Source: Luidia sarsii (Eukaryota; Echinodermata; Asteroidea; Paxillosida; Luidiidae). From it: a stretch of 64,000 nt of DNA. Numbering within the stretch: the first letter of the stretch is position 1; the number at the start of each line of letters is the position of its first letter. The stretch spans positions 6,490,967-6,554,966 of the forward strand of contig OX465111.1 of NCBI GenBank assembly GCA_949987565.1, read 5' to 3'. Below, piece after piece: positions 44,510-56,647 of this stretch. Both the position numbers and the translations under genes were made by a program. The notes beneath the pieces were generated by a model, which saw only the letters and a program-made list of their open reading frames with translations, was not told where the DNA came from and made no database searches.

Positions 44510-44845
44510 AAAGGGGTACACATAACCAATGAAATGGATGCACATGCTCCCATGAAATTGGTACACAAACCCATGAAATGGGTGCACACGCCCCACAAAA
44601 CAGGTATACAACTATACATAACCAATGAAATGGGTACACAGTCTAACACACCCCCATGAAATGGGTATACATGTACATAACCCATGAAATGAGCGCACGT
44701 GCCCTCTAATAAATGGGTGCACAAGCCCCCATCCAATTGATACACATAATCAATGAAACGGGTACACATATCCCATTAAATGGGCGCACATGCCCCCATG
44801 AAATGGGTACACATATTCCATAAGCCATAAATTGGGTGCACACAC
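44510..44845. repeat. Degenerate tandem repeat after the ZDHHC24-like gene
   Basis: CCATGAAATGGGTACACAT-like modules recur about 13 times, spaced roughly 22-30 bp, starting about 110 bp beyond the stop. It probably lies in the 3' UTR. Confidence 0.75.
44708..44713 (+). terminator. Candidate poly(A) signal of the ZDHHC24-like gene
   Basis: AATAAA 303 bp after the stop codon, inside the degenerate tandem repeat. Confidence 0.35.
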
Positions 44846-44884
44846 CAAACTGTTGCAGAGCATGCATACATCAGAGGTTTGCTT

Positions 44885-45580
44885 CAGTGCTAGGATCGAA
44901 ACGTCAGGCCCACTAAATTTTAAGATTTGCACTTTGGTAATTTTAGTCAGTAAGCAGTTTGCAACATTTTTGTTTATCACATCTCTTTTGAGATGGAATG
45001 TGGCTCTCTGACTAGAGCTAGTAAACTCAACATTTCGGGCGTTGTGTACTCTGCCTGTTGTCAGGAGATGAATCTTATCATCTTTTTAAAACTACAGTAA
45101 TGTGCAAAAATGTTGCAAACGGCTTTTACTGACTAAAATGGCCGAAAATTAGGAGGGCCTGATGTTTCGATCCTAGCAGGACCTTTCTCAAAGGCAGAAT
45201 GACCCTTTTTAAATAGTTAATGGTTAATGTATTATTGTATTGCCTATATTTTTCTCAGCTGTCGAATGGCAATTAGTAGTTCAATTAAGGGTTTTTGTCA
45301 TACCCAACATTTTAGTCAGTAAAAGCCGTTTGCAACATTTTTGCACAACGTATTTAGCACTGCATGCTCAGTGCTTTGCCTGATTATCTGCTGAACAAAA
45401 ATAAAGGCAAATAGGGAAACGTGTTTTGGCAAAAGTCCAAGGATGGAATTTTTTTTGTTACCATTAACCATTTAAAGATGGTCATTCTGCCTTTGGGAAA
45501 GGACCTGCTAGGATCGAAACATCAGGCCCTCCAAATTTGTGGCACCTTTAAATCTGTGAGCAATCTTCAACATTTTTGTG
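44885..45580. repeat. Cluster of dispersed repeat A copies
   Basis: Three copies: 44888-44975 (plus, GTGCTAGGATCGAAACGTCA), 45105-45205 (minus) and 45490-45575 (plus). A SINE family 2 fragment lies between them near 45360-45400. The first two are in inverted orientation. Confidence 0.8.
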
Positions 45581-46579
45581 TTGCCCCTAAATTCAAAGAA
45601 TACTTTGCTGTGATGCCATGTAAATATCTGTTTGAGTTGGTGTCGTGCTGAGAAGAGATTGCACATGGTGTCACTGCAAACTATTCCTCGCATTCCACCT
45701 TGAGGAAAAGCCTGAAAACTTATTTCCCTAAATTCATCATTATTTTTTTTTGGGGGGGTGTAATTATGCCACCTTCCTACGACACAATAATGTACAGTAG
45801 CATGATCCCAATATGTTACCTATCACTGCAAATACAGTGTACACAATAAAGGGAAGAAAAAAACAAAGCAACAACACTTTCACTAACAGCATTCTACTTG
45901 GTGAGGTCCATACATGTGTGTATACTGTTCACTGTACAGCAAAGTTCATATTTGTTATCACCATCCATCTACACTTTGACAGTGTACTACTGCTTAACAT
46001 TAGCTTGGAAAAATGTGAGCACTGCGGAATTATTCAGACCAATTTCATATGGCCTGTGCAGTGTGCACAGTAAATGTATATGATACTCTTAGTCTTACCA
46101 ATTAAAAAGATAGTCATTGCTTAGTTCAGAACACCACCTATAACATGGCTATTTTCTCTCAACAGCATTATGTTCCCTAAACTTCCCTGTGTTTAATCAT
46201 TTCTGCAAACGCTTTTTGTTCACAACCACAACTACTGTACACGAACAAGTACCGGTATCCGAATACACACATGTGCAATACAGTATTTTGTACTGGGATG
46301 CGCAAAATAAGCTTATTTCCTACGTTTGTGTATACTCAGTGGACATGTACAAGTTGTTTATGATAATTTGACACCCAATATTTCTATATAACATTTAAAA
46401 TGAAGAAGATCAGTACAAATTTCAGAAGATCAGTACATTCATTAATTTACAAATATAATGCAATGTTAAATTATGTAACATGAAATCTCAGAGAAGCTGA
46501 TGTATTTTTCCTAGCAGGATCTTTCTCAAAGACATCTCATTGAAGAGGTATGAAATTGCTTGGTGCTGTGCCTCAGGAC
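45581..46579. other. Intergenic DNA, little recognised
   Basis: 45640-45710 carries a single arm of the short TIR family (GGTGTCACTGCAAACT). A family A fragment (CCTAGCAGGATCTTTCTCAA) lies at about 46511. No gene is seen. Confidence 0.5.
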
Positions 46580-46946
46580 TTAAAGCCCCTACACAACATT
46601 GGTCAAGGTCAAAGAGTAGCATCCATACGTTATCTGACCAAACATATGCATGAAATAGCACACCTGTAAAAATTTCAGCTCAATCTGCCAACCGAGTCTC
46701 GAGAAAATCATGAAAACCGCTTCATTTGTTTCGCGAAAATGCAGCATTCAATGCCAACTGTTCCAAAAAAAACAATGTAGTTTAGATCTCGGTGAGACGT
46801 AAACTATTTCTTTTAATCATTTCTCCCAAAATACAACATTTTTAGTGTGAGGTTTTCTACTATAACCATCTTCAACTGTATAAGTTTCATGTAAATCTGT
46901 GAACATTTCTGTTTTTCGATCTTACCAATGTTGTGTAGGGGCTTAA
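46580..46946. mobile_element. TTAA-flanked TIR element (piggyBac-like MITE)
   Basis: The left end TTAAAGCCCCTACACAACAT and the right end ATGTTGTGTAGGGGCTTAA are inverted repeats bordered by TTAA, as in piggyBac-type insertions. A second copy starts at 63684 and shares most of the interior (for example CCGCTTCATTTGTTTCG). About 365 bp, no transposase. The flank beyond TTAA is also similar at the left of both copies, so the exact border is uncertain by a few bases. Confidence 0.65.
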
Positions 46947-48299
46947 GGCAGCAGGCCATTTTAGCCAGTGAGAAATTTGGAACACTGATTGTATTCACTT
47001 TACTGAATACAAAATATGGACACAAGCAGTTAGATTGACATATTATTTTTGTTTTGTACCAAAAGTATATTTTCATGGATCAATATAGTCTACAATTAAT
47101 TAAAAGGCATTGAGCTTCTTATTAATACACTGTATAACAGAAGAATATTTATAACTTTGTTATCAAGGTTCATTTGTATTTTACCATTAAGGGGGAGGGG
47201 AATGAGAGATTGAGCTTTGAATTTCCATTCAAATCCAACCCAATCAGATCAAATCTAATCTAATCCAATTCAATCCAATCCAATCCATGTGTGATATTGC
47301 TACCGTTGTTATAGCTAATTGTATGTGCATATAGTGTGATCAGTAGAATACACACTGCATTTTCTAAAAAGTGTGAATTTTAAATCATAAAAGCACAACC
47401 AACATGTACTATTATGGTTACATTTGACTTAAATTACAACTACATGTACATCTATGGAGTAAATCAAATGTGTTCCAAATCTGTTTTGCACAGAATGTTA
47501 TAGAACAGGTGAAAAATTGTCCAGTTTTGTCTATTTATATCAATTAGAATGTTTTGTCTGTTAGTCTTTACAACAATGATGAGAATAAATGAAATTTTGA
47601 CATTTTTCTTATCCATGCCCAGTATTTAGTGTGTTCCAATTGTGATGTGACATGTTACATTTTATTGACAGTATTTTGTGTTTTTGTTTCTTTTTCCACA
47701 ATTATATTTTGCAACAAAAAAGTCTGAGGGCAGTGAAGCCGAAGGGATGACTTGCAAAATCTGGGGAAAAGCACTTTTCATTGTTTTTTTAATACAAAAA
47801 CTGTTACAAACTGTTCACTGACTAAAATGACCTGCAATACATAAATCTCAAAAGTTAGACTAGAGGGCCTGACATTTCGATCCCAGCAGGACCTTTCTCA
47901 AAGTCAAAGCTGGAATGCACACAAACCATGGAGGAATAAGGCTTATTCCTCCATGCACAAACTAAATGTGATATACAAAACTTTTGCAAACTGCTTACTG
48001 ACTAAAATTACCAAAATGCAAATCTTAAAATTAATCTCACTCCTCCATGCTTCTCTCTTAGATCTTTCTCCCTCTTCTCACTAATCCCTACCCTACTCCT
48101 TGCCCTTCCCTTTGAATTTGATCTCACCCTACATTACTCTTTGTCCTTAGTTTGTTTCTCATCCGTGTCCTATTCACTCTCTTCCCCCTTCCTTCGTGTA
48201 TATACAAGTATCTGTTTTGTCCTTGTCACTCTGCCTTTGAGAAAGGTCCTGCTAGTGCTAGTGCTAGGATCAGTCCCACTAAATTTTGAGACAGACTAA
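46947..48299. other. Intergenic DNA with dispersed repeat A
   Basis: 46947-47790 is AT-rich with an AATCCAATCCAATC micro-repeat near 47230-47287. 47795-47905 (minus) and 47970-48290 (plus) are repeat A copies; the latter has the pyrimidine-rich body (CACTAATCCCTACCCTACTC) followed by the core at 48228. No gene. Confidence 0.6.
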
Positions 48300-48677
48300 A
48301 TGTGACAGATTACGAATCTCGGCACAAAATTCAAGTAGCAAAAACAAAATCAGACCGTGTCCGAATGCATCGGCCACGGCTTCAATTTACACACGAGTCG
48401 GTCGTGGCTAGCTATAATATTATGCAATCCCCTTGGCCAATGAAGACGGCCACGGACCGGGGAATCACCGTACACGAATAGAAAGTGACATCATGCGTTA
48501 GCGCTGCGGCCCACGACCGTGTCAGATGCAGACTCACACGAGCTCATATGGTTCCATTGACCCGTGCGTAAAATTTAATTTTATTTATTAGAAAACTACG
48601 GTCACCTGTTAGTGCGCCCTCCACAGTTCATAACCTGCCAGGGGAGAAACACTTCCACCATTTCTAAACAAACCACG
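48300..48677 (+). promoter_or_regulatory. Probable glomulin promoter region
   Basis: CpG-containing DNA immediately upstream of the start codon. It contains a CCAAT sequence in GGCCAATGAAG (about 48437) and several CGGCCACGG/CCGTGTC elements in both orientations. AGTGCGCCCTCCACAG near 48609 resembles a CTCF-type core. No TATA box stands out. Assignment rests mainly on position. Confidence 0.4.
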
Positions 48678-48716
48678 ATGGCTGCAGTCACCTTACGGGA
48701 GTCAGCACTTGCTTTC
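48678..48716 (+). CDS. GLMN: Glomulin exon 1
   Basis: 13 codons (MAAVTLRESALAF) ending in phase 0 at TTC/GTAAGT. The start context CACGATGG is good, and no in-frame ATG lies nearby upstream. Confidence 0.65.
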
Positions 48717-51700
48717 GTAAGTATTTTTTTTTACCTCTGCCTTTGAGAAAGGTCCTGCTAGGATCGAAACGTCAGGCCCACTAAATTTTAAGATTTACAT
48801 TTTGGTAATTTTAGTCAGTATTGGTAAGCAGTTTGCAACATTTTTGTATATCACCTTTACTTTAGTTTTTTTAACCATAGTTAAATCGCTTCGAGCCACT
48901 CACTTGACAATAAAAAACGCAGTGGCTGTTGTTACGGCAGTCGTCCGTGTGGTTCCCTGACTTGATTGTAGTTCGTCAGCATTGCAGGCTGGTTGAACCA
49001 GTCTATTAGCTGATAGTCTGGTTCCAAGAGCTAAACATCCTGACAAATACTGTGAAGTCAGGGAGCCACACGGACGACTGCCGTAACAACAGCCACTGCG
49101 ATAAAAAAACGATCCAAACAACTCACCGATAAGGAGGCGCCGATCGATGCCTGACCGGAATCTCCTCCCTTTTTTTGTTTCACAGAGAAGTCGAGAGGCG
49201 CAGGCTCTGCGAAGCTGTCACGATGAGGTGTACGTCCTCCTGGCGAAGGTGCGGCACTGCATGGACAGGCACGAGTCGGGCAAAATCAAGGCCGTCATCG
49301 ACGACAAAGACTACGAGGTGAGTGACCCCCATCCTGGCCACGACCGTCTGTGTGGAGTCGGAGATCAGGGAGGAAATAGTCTGAAAGAAAATGACAGGGA
49401 CAGCCGTACACTCAACTACTGCACGACAGCTCTGGAAGTGGAACTGGAACTTGGAAGGTTGTCAGTCAACTTGGCCCATGACCAACTTGGTCGCTAACTC
49501 TCTATGGGAAAATATGCGCACAAAAATCCGATAGGGACCGAGTTGAAGCCCTCTTGAATGGTGTCAGTTAACGCAATCCATAAACAACGGGAAGCACTAT
49601 CTGGGCTTCAGCCGGGTAGCTCATGAATAATTCAACAAAGTGACGTAGAAGTGAAGTGAATATCTTAATAGGTACATGTACACTGTACATTGTGCAGTAC
49701 ATGTACATTATTCATATACGTCATAATGTTGAATTATTCATGATCTACCCGGCTGGAGCCCAGATATTGCTTCCCAAGTTGTTCATATACGTCAAAATGT
49801 TGAATTATTCATGACCTGCCCGGCTGGAGCCCAGATAGTGCTTCCCGTAAACAACTCGGCCCGTGACCAACTTGGTCACTAACTTGACATGGGAAAATAT
49901 GCACACAAAAATCCCATAGGGATCAAGTTGCCGACGGACCGAGTTGACCTGAAACCCTCTGGAAACTGTTGACAAACATTTTTTTTATCTCAATCAATGG
50001 CCTACATTTCGTAAACGGCCTATGAATTGTTTGGCCCTGCTCAGTGACCATTCTGCTATGTCTTCTTCTTGTTCCACCTCACTGCTTTATTTGTCCGTCC
50101 CTTTTGCCAGGGTCTGGTGGAGTACATAGCCTGGGACCTCCTCCCGATCATAGGCCCTCACCTCTCCGACAGGGAGACCGATCACGCCGTGTACAACGAC
50201 TGCGTGGATGTCCTCTGCAGACTGTCCGAGGTAAGCGACGCTGCCCCACCGGGAGTTTGCCTGCCTGCGTGTCAGAACTGAGGCGGCTCACAATGGGCCA
50301 TCTCAGGTATCCTGTCTCGAAAACTTGCCACCTTAGGGGGTCAAAAGCCCAAAAGCACTTCAGTGTGTACATTGTGTATCATAAAGTGGTGCATACAGGA
50401 GGATATCTTCTACTTTTCTAGCAAAAAGCAAAACAAAATCTTCTACTAGGCCCGCAATGGGCCACCTCAGGTATCCTGTCTCGACAACTTGCCACCTTAG
50501 GGGGTCAAAAGCCCAAAAGCACTTCAGTATGTACATTGTGTACATTGTGTACCTAGATGTACATTGTGTATTATAAAGTGGTGCATACAGGAGGATATCT
50601 TCTAGCAAATATAGACTCCCGCATGAATGGACTTCGGTGCTTTAGACCCGTTCCCAATCAAATCTGTGACTTATAGAATAATTATCGATCAAGCACTCCG
50701 AATCCACCAATCAATCCAACTACCGAACTGAGTTTTCCCTGTATTACTATTAGATCATGTGGTGCATTTGCAGCGTGCGGTCAACACAGTAAGATGTATA
50801 AGATGTATAGCTACTGTACATCAATGCAGTCCTGTATGACTCCTCATCATTCTCGGTCGGAAACTGAGAGTGGCTGCTGTGAATTGTACAATCGACACAA
50901 AACCGCACTTCAATCAAGGCTCCTCTCGTTCAGTAGACACTATGCTTAGGCGCACGGCAGCCTCATTCGGACCTTTCGCTCGTAGTGTGATTGGGACTTG
51001 GATGCACCAGTCGGTCTAGGCAGTACAGTGGAACGTCGCTATAACGAACGGCGATTTTACGGAACATTCGGCTGTAACGAACATGCCCTTTGGCTCCCGA
51101 GTTTTGTCCACTGTAGTCCTTTTGTCTCGCCATTTGCAGCTGGGCAATCCCAAGGAGATGTTCATCGGGCTGCTAGAGCAGATGGACCAGTTCCAAGACA
51201 ACCTGGTCCACACTGACTTCCTCCGTCCACTTCAAACAGGTAACACCCTGCAGTGGTAGACACCACGCTGTCTCGTGTACGGCCCGTATTGTTACTTTCC
51301 CCCCGAGTGACAGTTCTGCTCTGGAGAAGAATTTGTTTACCACTTTGGTCGAGTTCGGGCGGTCGTGTCCTCGGCTGATCGTGAACATCCCTGGTGGAGA
51401 AGTGGTGTGTGATCCTGTTCCGAGTGCAGGGTTCCCTGGGTCGTGTTTGTGTGGTTCGAGCGCGAGAACAAGGTTCGCGTGTGAAGAACAGACTGCCTGA
51501 ACTCGACCTTTGGGTTGTTTTGCCAGGTAAGTGTTCTGTGTGAGACCCACAACCAGTTCACAGATTAAGACAGAGAGCAGCTAACGGAATGTGTGGTGGA
51601 CACCCTCTGTTGGTTGATCCCAAGGTGTGTTACGTCCACCACACTTGCACACTCCCTCTTAAAAGAAGGAAGCATTTGTCTCTCTTTTGATCTTTCCGCC

Positions 51701-54700
51701 TCTTAACCTCACTTTTACTGTGCGAGCATACAGAGCTGTTGATTGAAAATGAAATACTGTCAAGATGTAGGTAGCTCATCAGAGTCTCTTGACTCTGTTG
51801 CTATGCTTGTTGCCAATTCACAGTCTCTGATATCTTTCCTGCAGTGATCCGGCGCCTGGGCCTCACCAAGCCCCTGTACCACGCCCAGCTCCTCTCCACC
51901 CTCTACGCCCACGTGGAGGTCCTGCGGCTGCCGGGCGTCAATGGCCTGGGGGCGCTGGAGCGCCGCCTGCTCAGCCAGGACCCGGACTTTGCCCGGGTGG
52001 AGGCGGCCACGCTGGCCCTGCTGGAGTTCCTGGCCCCGCTGGTCCACGATGTCGCCGGGGCGCTGGCCGGAGACACGCCCGGACAGGGTCACACCCAAAA
52101 GGCGAGACCCCCCCCCCCCCCCCCATTCCCTATTTTGCCCCTCTAAGAAGGCTCCGAAGCCAATTGATGCACAGGAAAAATTTAAAACACTAAAACTTGA
52201 AATAGGAAAAGGGCTTTTAGAAAATTTGGGTCCATCTGTCACATCTGGGGGCAACTTTTCAACCCTTCTTTTCAACCCATATCAATGGTGCTAAATCCTA
52301 ATATCCTTGTTCCCAGGAGTGAAACTTGCACGTTTTGTGACAAGTAGAGGTAATTTTTTAGGATAGAAAACTTTGTTATCAATTTTGGACACAAAAAAAT
52401 AGAACAAAGAACAAATTACACATTCATTGTCTAGACTAGCGGTTTTTGCCTTGATAAGTCAATGAATTGCTTGCATTAAGAACATTTCTGTTTTGAAGAG
52501 TGACATTAATACAGTCTTCTTTATTGTCTTTTCTCAGGATATTTTTGATATCGGCTGCACTCGCACTGCAATAATGAAATTGTGAGTCCAAAGTTGCAAC
52601 TTTTCTGGGGTGGGGGCACCAGTCAGAAGCAATTCAACCATTAACTGCCGTATATCTCCAGGGATCACACCCCCTGCTTTCATTCAGATGCAAACAACTA
52701 CCCCGGTAATTGTTGTCAACCTGGCTACGGCAGCTTGAGGATCACACAAAGTGATGCAGCTTGTTACATTCAAGTAAAAAAAAGTTTTCTTCTCCAATTT
52801 CTCAATTTGTTCATAAGTTCCCAGTCAGTTTTTCCTTTGTTTGTTTGATTTGAAAGGAGACACAATTTAATATGCTCAATCATTTACCTGTTTGGGCGCT
52901 CAGTATTTTGAGTCTGATGGAGCATCCACTCATTGCCATTGAGTTCAAGTACGTGAGCGACCCAGAGGAGGAGGAGGCGGAGCTTGAGGAGCTGAGGGCG
53001 ATGGACGACGAGACCCGAAAGAGAATTGCCCGGAGGAACGATGAGCCATTTGTCAGTCGGACCTCAGCCCGGCAGTGCATGGTAAGCTGCAGAAAAGATA
53101 AAAAGCTATGGTTTAATCACTTCACGCCGGGGGGGGGGGGGGGGGGTTTTCAGCGCCGATGACCGTCATACAGTGTTTTTGAACAATGCATAATTTTCAA
53201 ATCTCGCTAAAACAATCGGAACAATATATTTCTGATTCGGAGGTCCCGGCGATAAGTGGTTAAGTGGATGGTTTGCGGTGACACCATGTAGCACTTCTCT
53301 TTCAAGAAGGAGTGTGTATCTGAAAAGAGCCAGTAACTCCGGTTATGGTTTATCAAAAGTTACGAGGCCCTGACATTTTGATCCTAGCAGGTAAGGATCC
53401 TAGCAGGATCGAAATGTCAGGCCCTTCTAAGTTTTGATATTTGCATTGTGGTCATTTTAGTCAGTGAGCAGTTTGCAACATTTTTGCAGATTACTTCAGA
53501 TCATGGTTTCAGAAGTTAGAGGGCCTGACGTCTCGATCCTTGCAGGAACTTTCTCAAAGGCAAAGTGACAAGGACATACACAGACAGTCAGGGGAAGGAA
53601 AGCCCCTGACTTTCCTTTCCTTGGCTTTCCTTCCGCGGACTGTCACTCTGCCTATGAGAAAGGTCCTGCTGGGATCAAAACGTCAGGCCCTCTGACTTTC
53701 GAGATTTGTGTATTGCGGGTCATTTTAATCAGTGAGCAGTTTGCAACAGTTTTGTTTATTTACTTCAGATTATGGTTTGTGATAGTATAAAGTTCATATT
53801 AAGTGCAGTTGAGCAACTGAGGGAAGTTTCAATGAGGATTTGCCCTGCTCGACGTGATAAACACTGAATACTCATTGAGAGAAGTTCTTGATATTTTACA
53901 CTTGTAGTCTTGCCCACCCCCTTAATAAAAAAAGAAGAATTTAAATTGCTGTTGGCTTCCTGTGGCAGTTCTTCCTAGACGCCATGGCCTGCGACCTCAC
54001 CCACATGCTGTTCTACGCCGACCTGCACCCGGTGAATCTAGACACGGCCGACGAGCAGCGCAAGAGGAAGATGAGGAGGGAGCAGGAGGTGGAGGAGGAA
54101 GGAGACGGGGAACGAGAGGAGAAGGAGGAGGAGGAAGAGGATCGCTTATCAGTCCTTGGTCTTAGCTGCTTTGCCTACATGATCGTCGTTGAGGGATATG
54201 AGACCCACCGTATACCAGCCATTTACAGGTAGACTTATTCATCTAGGTCTCTGGTTCAAGTCCCAGTCCAGTCAAAGTTTTATTTGCCAACTTTTCAATT
54301 TGCTCAAAAGTTCCCAGCCAGTTTTTCCTTTGTTTGTTTGACTGGAATTTAAAAAGCTGCATCCACTTTATGTAATCCCAGAGCTGCTGTTCCAAAAATT
54401 TGTTGTTCGCATCTGAATGAAAATGGGGGTGTGATCCCTGGAGATATACCGCAGTTAATGGTTGGATTCCTTCTGACTGGCGCCCCCACCCCGGCAAAGA
54501 CTAGTCCCGCTCCGGTCAGAGGTTTCTTTGCCAATTTTTCAATTTCTACTTATCTATTTCTTCATTAACCACAATTAACAGTGACAGATTACAGAAGTAC
54601 AAACTTTTATAACTCAAAATGGCGATATGAAGAGATAATATGTGTGCCTCTATCAGACAAAGATCAAATACGGATGTGATCAAAAGAGGTATTGTACCCT

Positions 54701-56613
54701 GACTTCTATCAGTGTGGGGATCCGAGGCTTGTCTTGGTGGAGGCACACATGTATGCCTGGCTAAGTGCTTGTTTCACCTATCTCCGCAGTGCCAGTCACA
54801 TGATGCAGACGATGATGCCGTATGTGGAAGCCATGCTGAGACGGACAGAGGAACCCATCATTGCCAAGGGTGTGGTGAGTGCCATTGGCTGGCCCCCTAC
54901 TCACTAATGGCTAGGACTATGGCTAAGGTCTGTTGCTAGTGTCGGTAGCATGTCAGCCTACCCTGAAGCCTAGGCCAAACGTCCATAGCAACGGCCAAAG
55001 CCACTGTCATGTCTTGCCATCCAGCCTTGCCTGAACACGTGGTAGACTCTCTATACCACCACATCGAGGAAATAATCCATCGAGGAAATAATCCATCTTT
55101 TCATTTACCTTACAATTCATACTCACCAACATCATTTGGTGAGTTAGCAAGTGAATGAACTCCCTCATTTTGATTAAATTAATATCACTTAACCGCAGAT
55201 ACTCAAGGTGCAGGATGTTATGGCATCTATAGCGAAAGGTTTTTCAGAAAAAAACTTTGAGGAAAGAAAGTGCTCTTTTTGTGTGGACTTAAGTGTGAAC
55301 CAAAAGTAAAGTAATCTATATAGATAATACAAACTCCTAAATTACTTTGATGGTTGAAATCTCACACATTTTGAGGGCCTGACTTTTTGATCCTAGGACA
55401 TTTCAGAAAGATCCTAAGGGTCAAATCTTCGATTTCATGTGGTTCTGTCCTGTCATGTTTGCTGTGTTACAGGAGATGCTCACAGTGCTGGTGTCCAGGC
55501 TAGACGAACGGTCCCTGCACTCCAGCCTTCTGGACTCCAGGCTAGGCTTTCTCAAGGTGCCCCAGTGCCTGGTGCAGATCATGGTCTACTGCCCGTCCAA
55601 GCCATTGGTAAGCGTGTTCCTTAGAGTTAGACGGAAAGGCGCCTGACTACACACAGAGGGGGTGGGGGGGGGGTGTGAACACAAATGGTGATTGTATCAA
55701 TCACGTTGAGAAGGGCAAACCCTTATTGAATTAGTTCCCAGTCAGTTTTGTTTTCCGTATTTGTTTGCCCTGGCTAAAACCTTAAAACACTAACCGAGCT
55801 GCTATACTTACCACGCTGCCGCAAACCATTCACTTCACAGTCTTCAGAATTACTGTATAAATAAAAGAGCACAACAACCATTATTGTCTGTGCCATTTTT
55901 CAAAAGTTGGTTATTCATCGGTCAGACTAACGCGGCTATCGTCACTCCTGTCCGTGTCCATAGCGGAGAATGGCCTGCACCCTCCTGCCCAAGTACATGG
56001 ACAGCTTGGACTGGAAGGGACGCCACCACTTGCTGCGCACCCTCCTGGTCTCCACGGAGCACTACGGTGTCCAGGGGCTGCTCATTGGGAAAGTCAAGGA
56101 CTACGTGCACTGCTCCTTGCAGGTGAGGGTCACTCAGTTGTGGACACACTGGTCCAGCAATTGCCAATGGTCAAATCGAAGAGGGAGCCTTTAGCCGTGT
56201 GGTTGTGGGGCTGGAAAAAATGTCTCAAATGAATGGCTTTTCTTTTCAGGAGCACACGAGGAACTGCTGGTTCCTGAGAGGCCATCTGCACCATTTCTAC
56301 TTCAGCATCTTTAAGCTGGACCCGAACGATCCAGATATACTGGACAAATCTGACAAGTAAGTTTACATGAGGCAAATTGAACTCTAAATGAAACTCAAAA
56401 GAACTAACATCTGTTCGTCAACCTTCGTCGCTGTTGATGAGGCACTTTCAGTCAAATTTGTGGCATCTAATCAGTCACTCAGTTAGTTGATCAGTCTGTG
56501 TTGGAGAGTCAGTTGGGGTGTCAATCAATCAATCAATCGATTGAACAATTCACCCTAACCCATCAGTGATCTGACAGTCTGGTATCATCAAGGTTGAAGT
56601 AAGGCCAGTGTTA

Positions 56614-56647
<34 letters not shown>

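Noticed and set aside
52145..52290. Possible extra glomulin exon (KKAPKPIDAQEKFKTLKLE frame)
   Set aside because: It continues through the poly-C run without an acceptor or donor and does not resemble the glomulin family.
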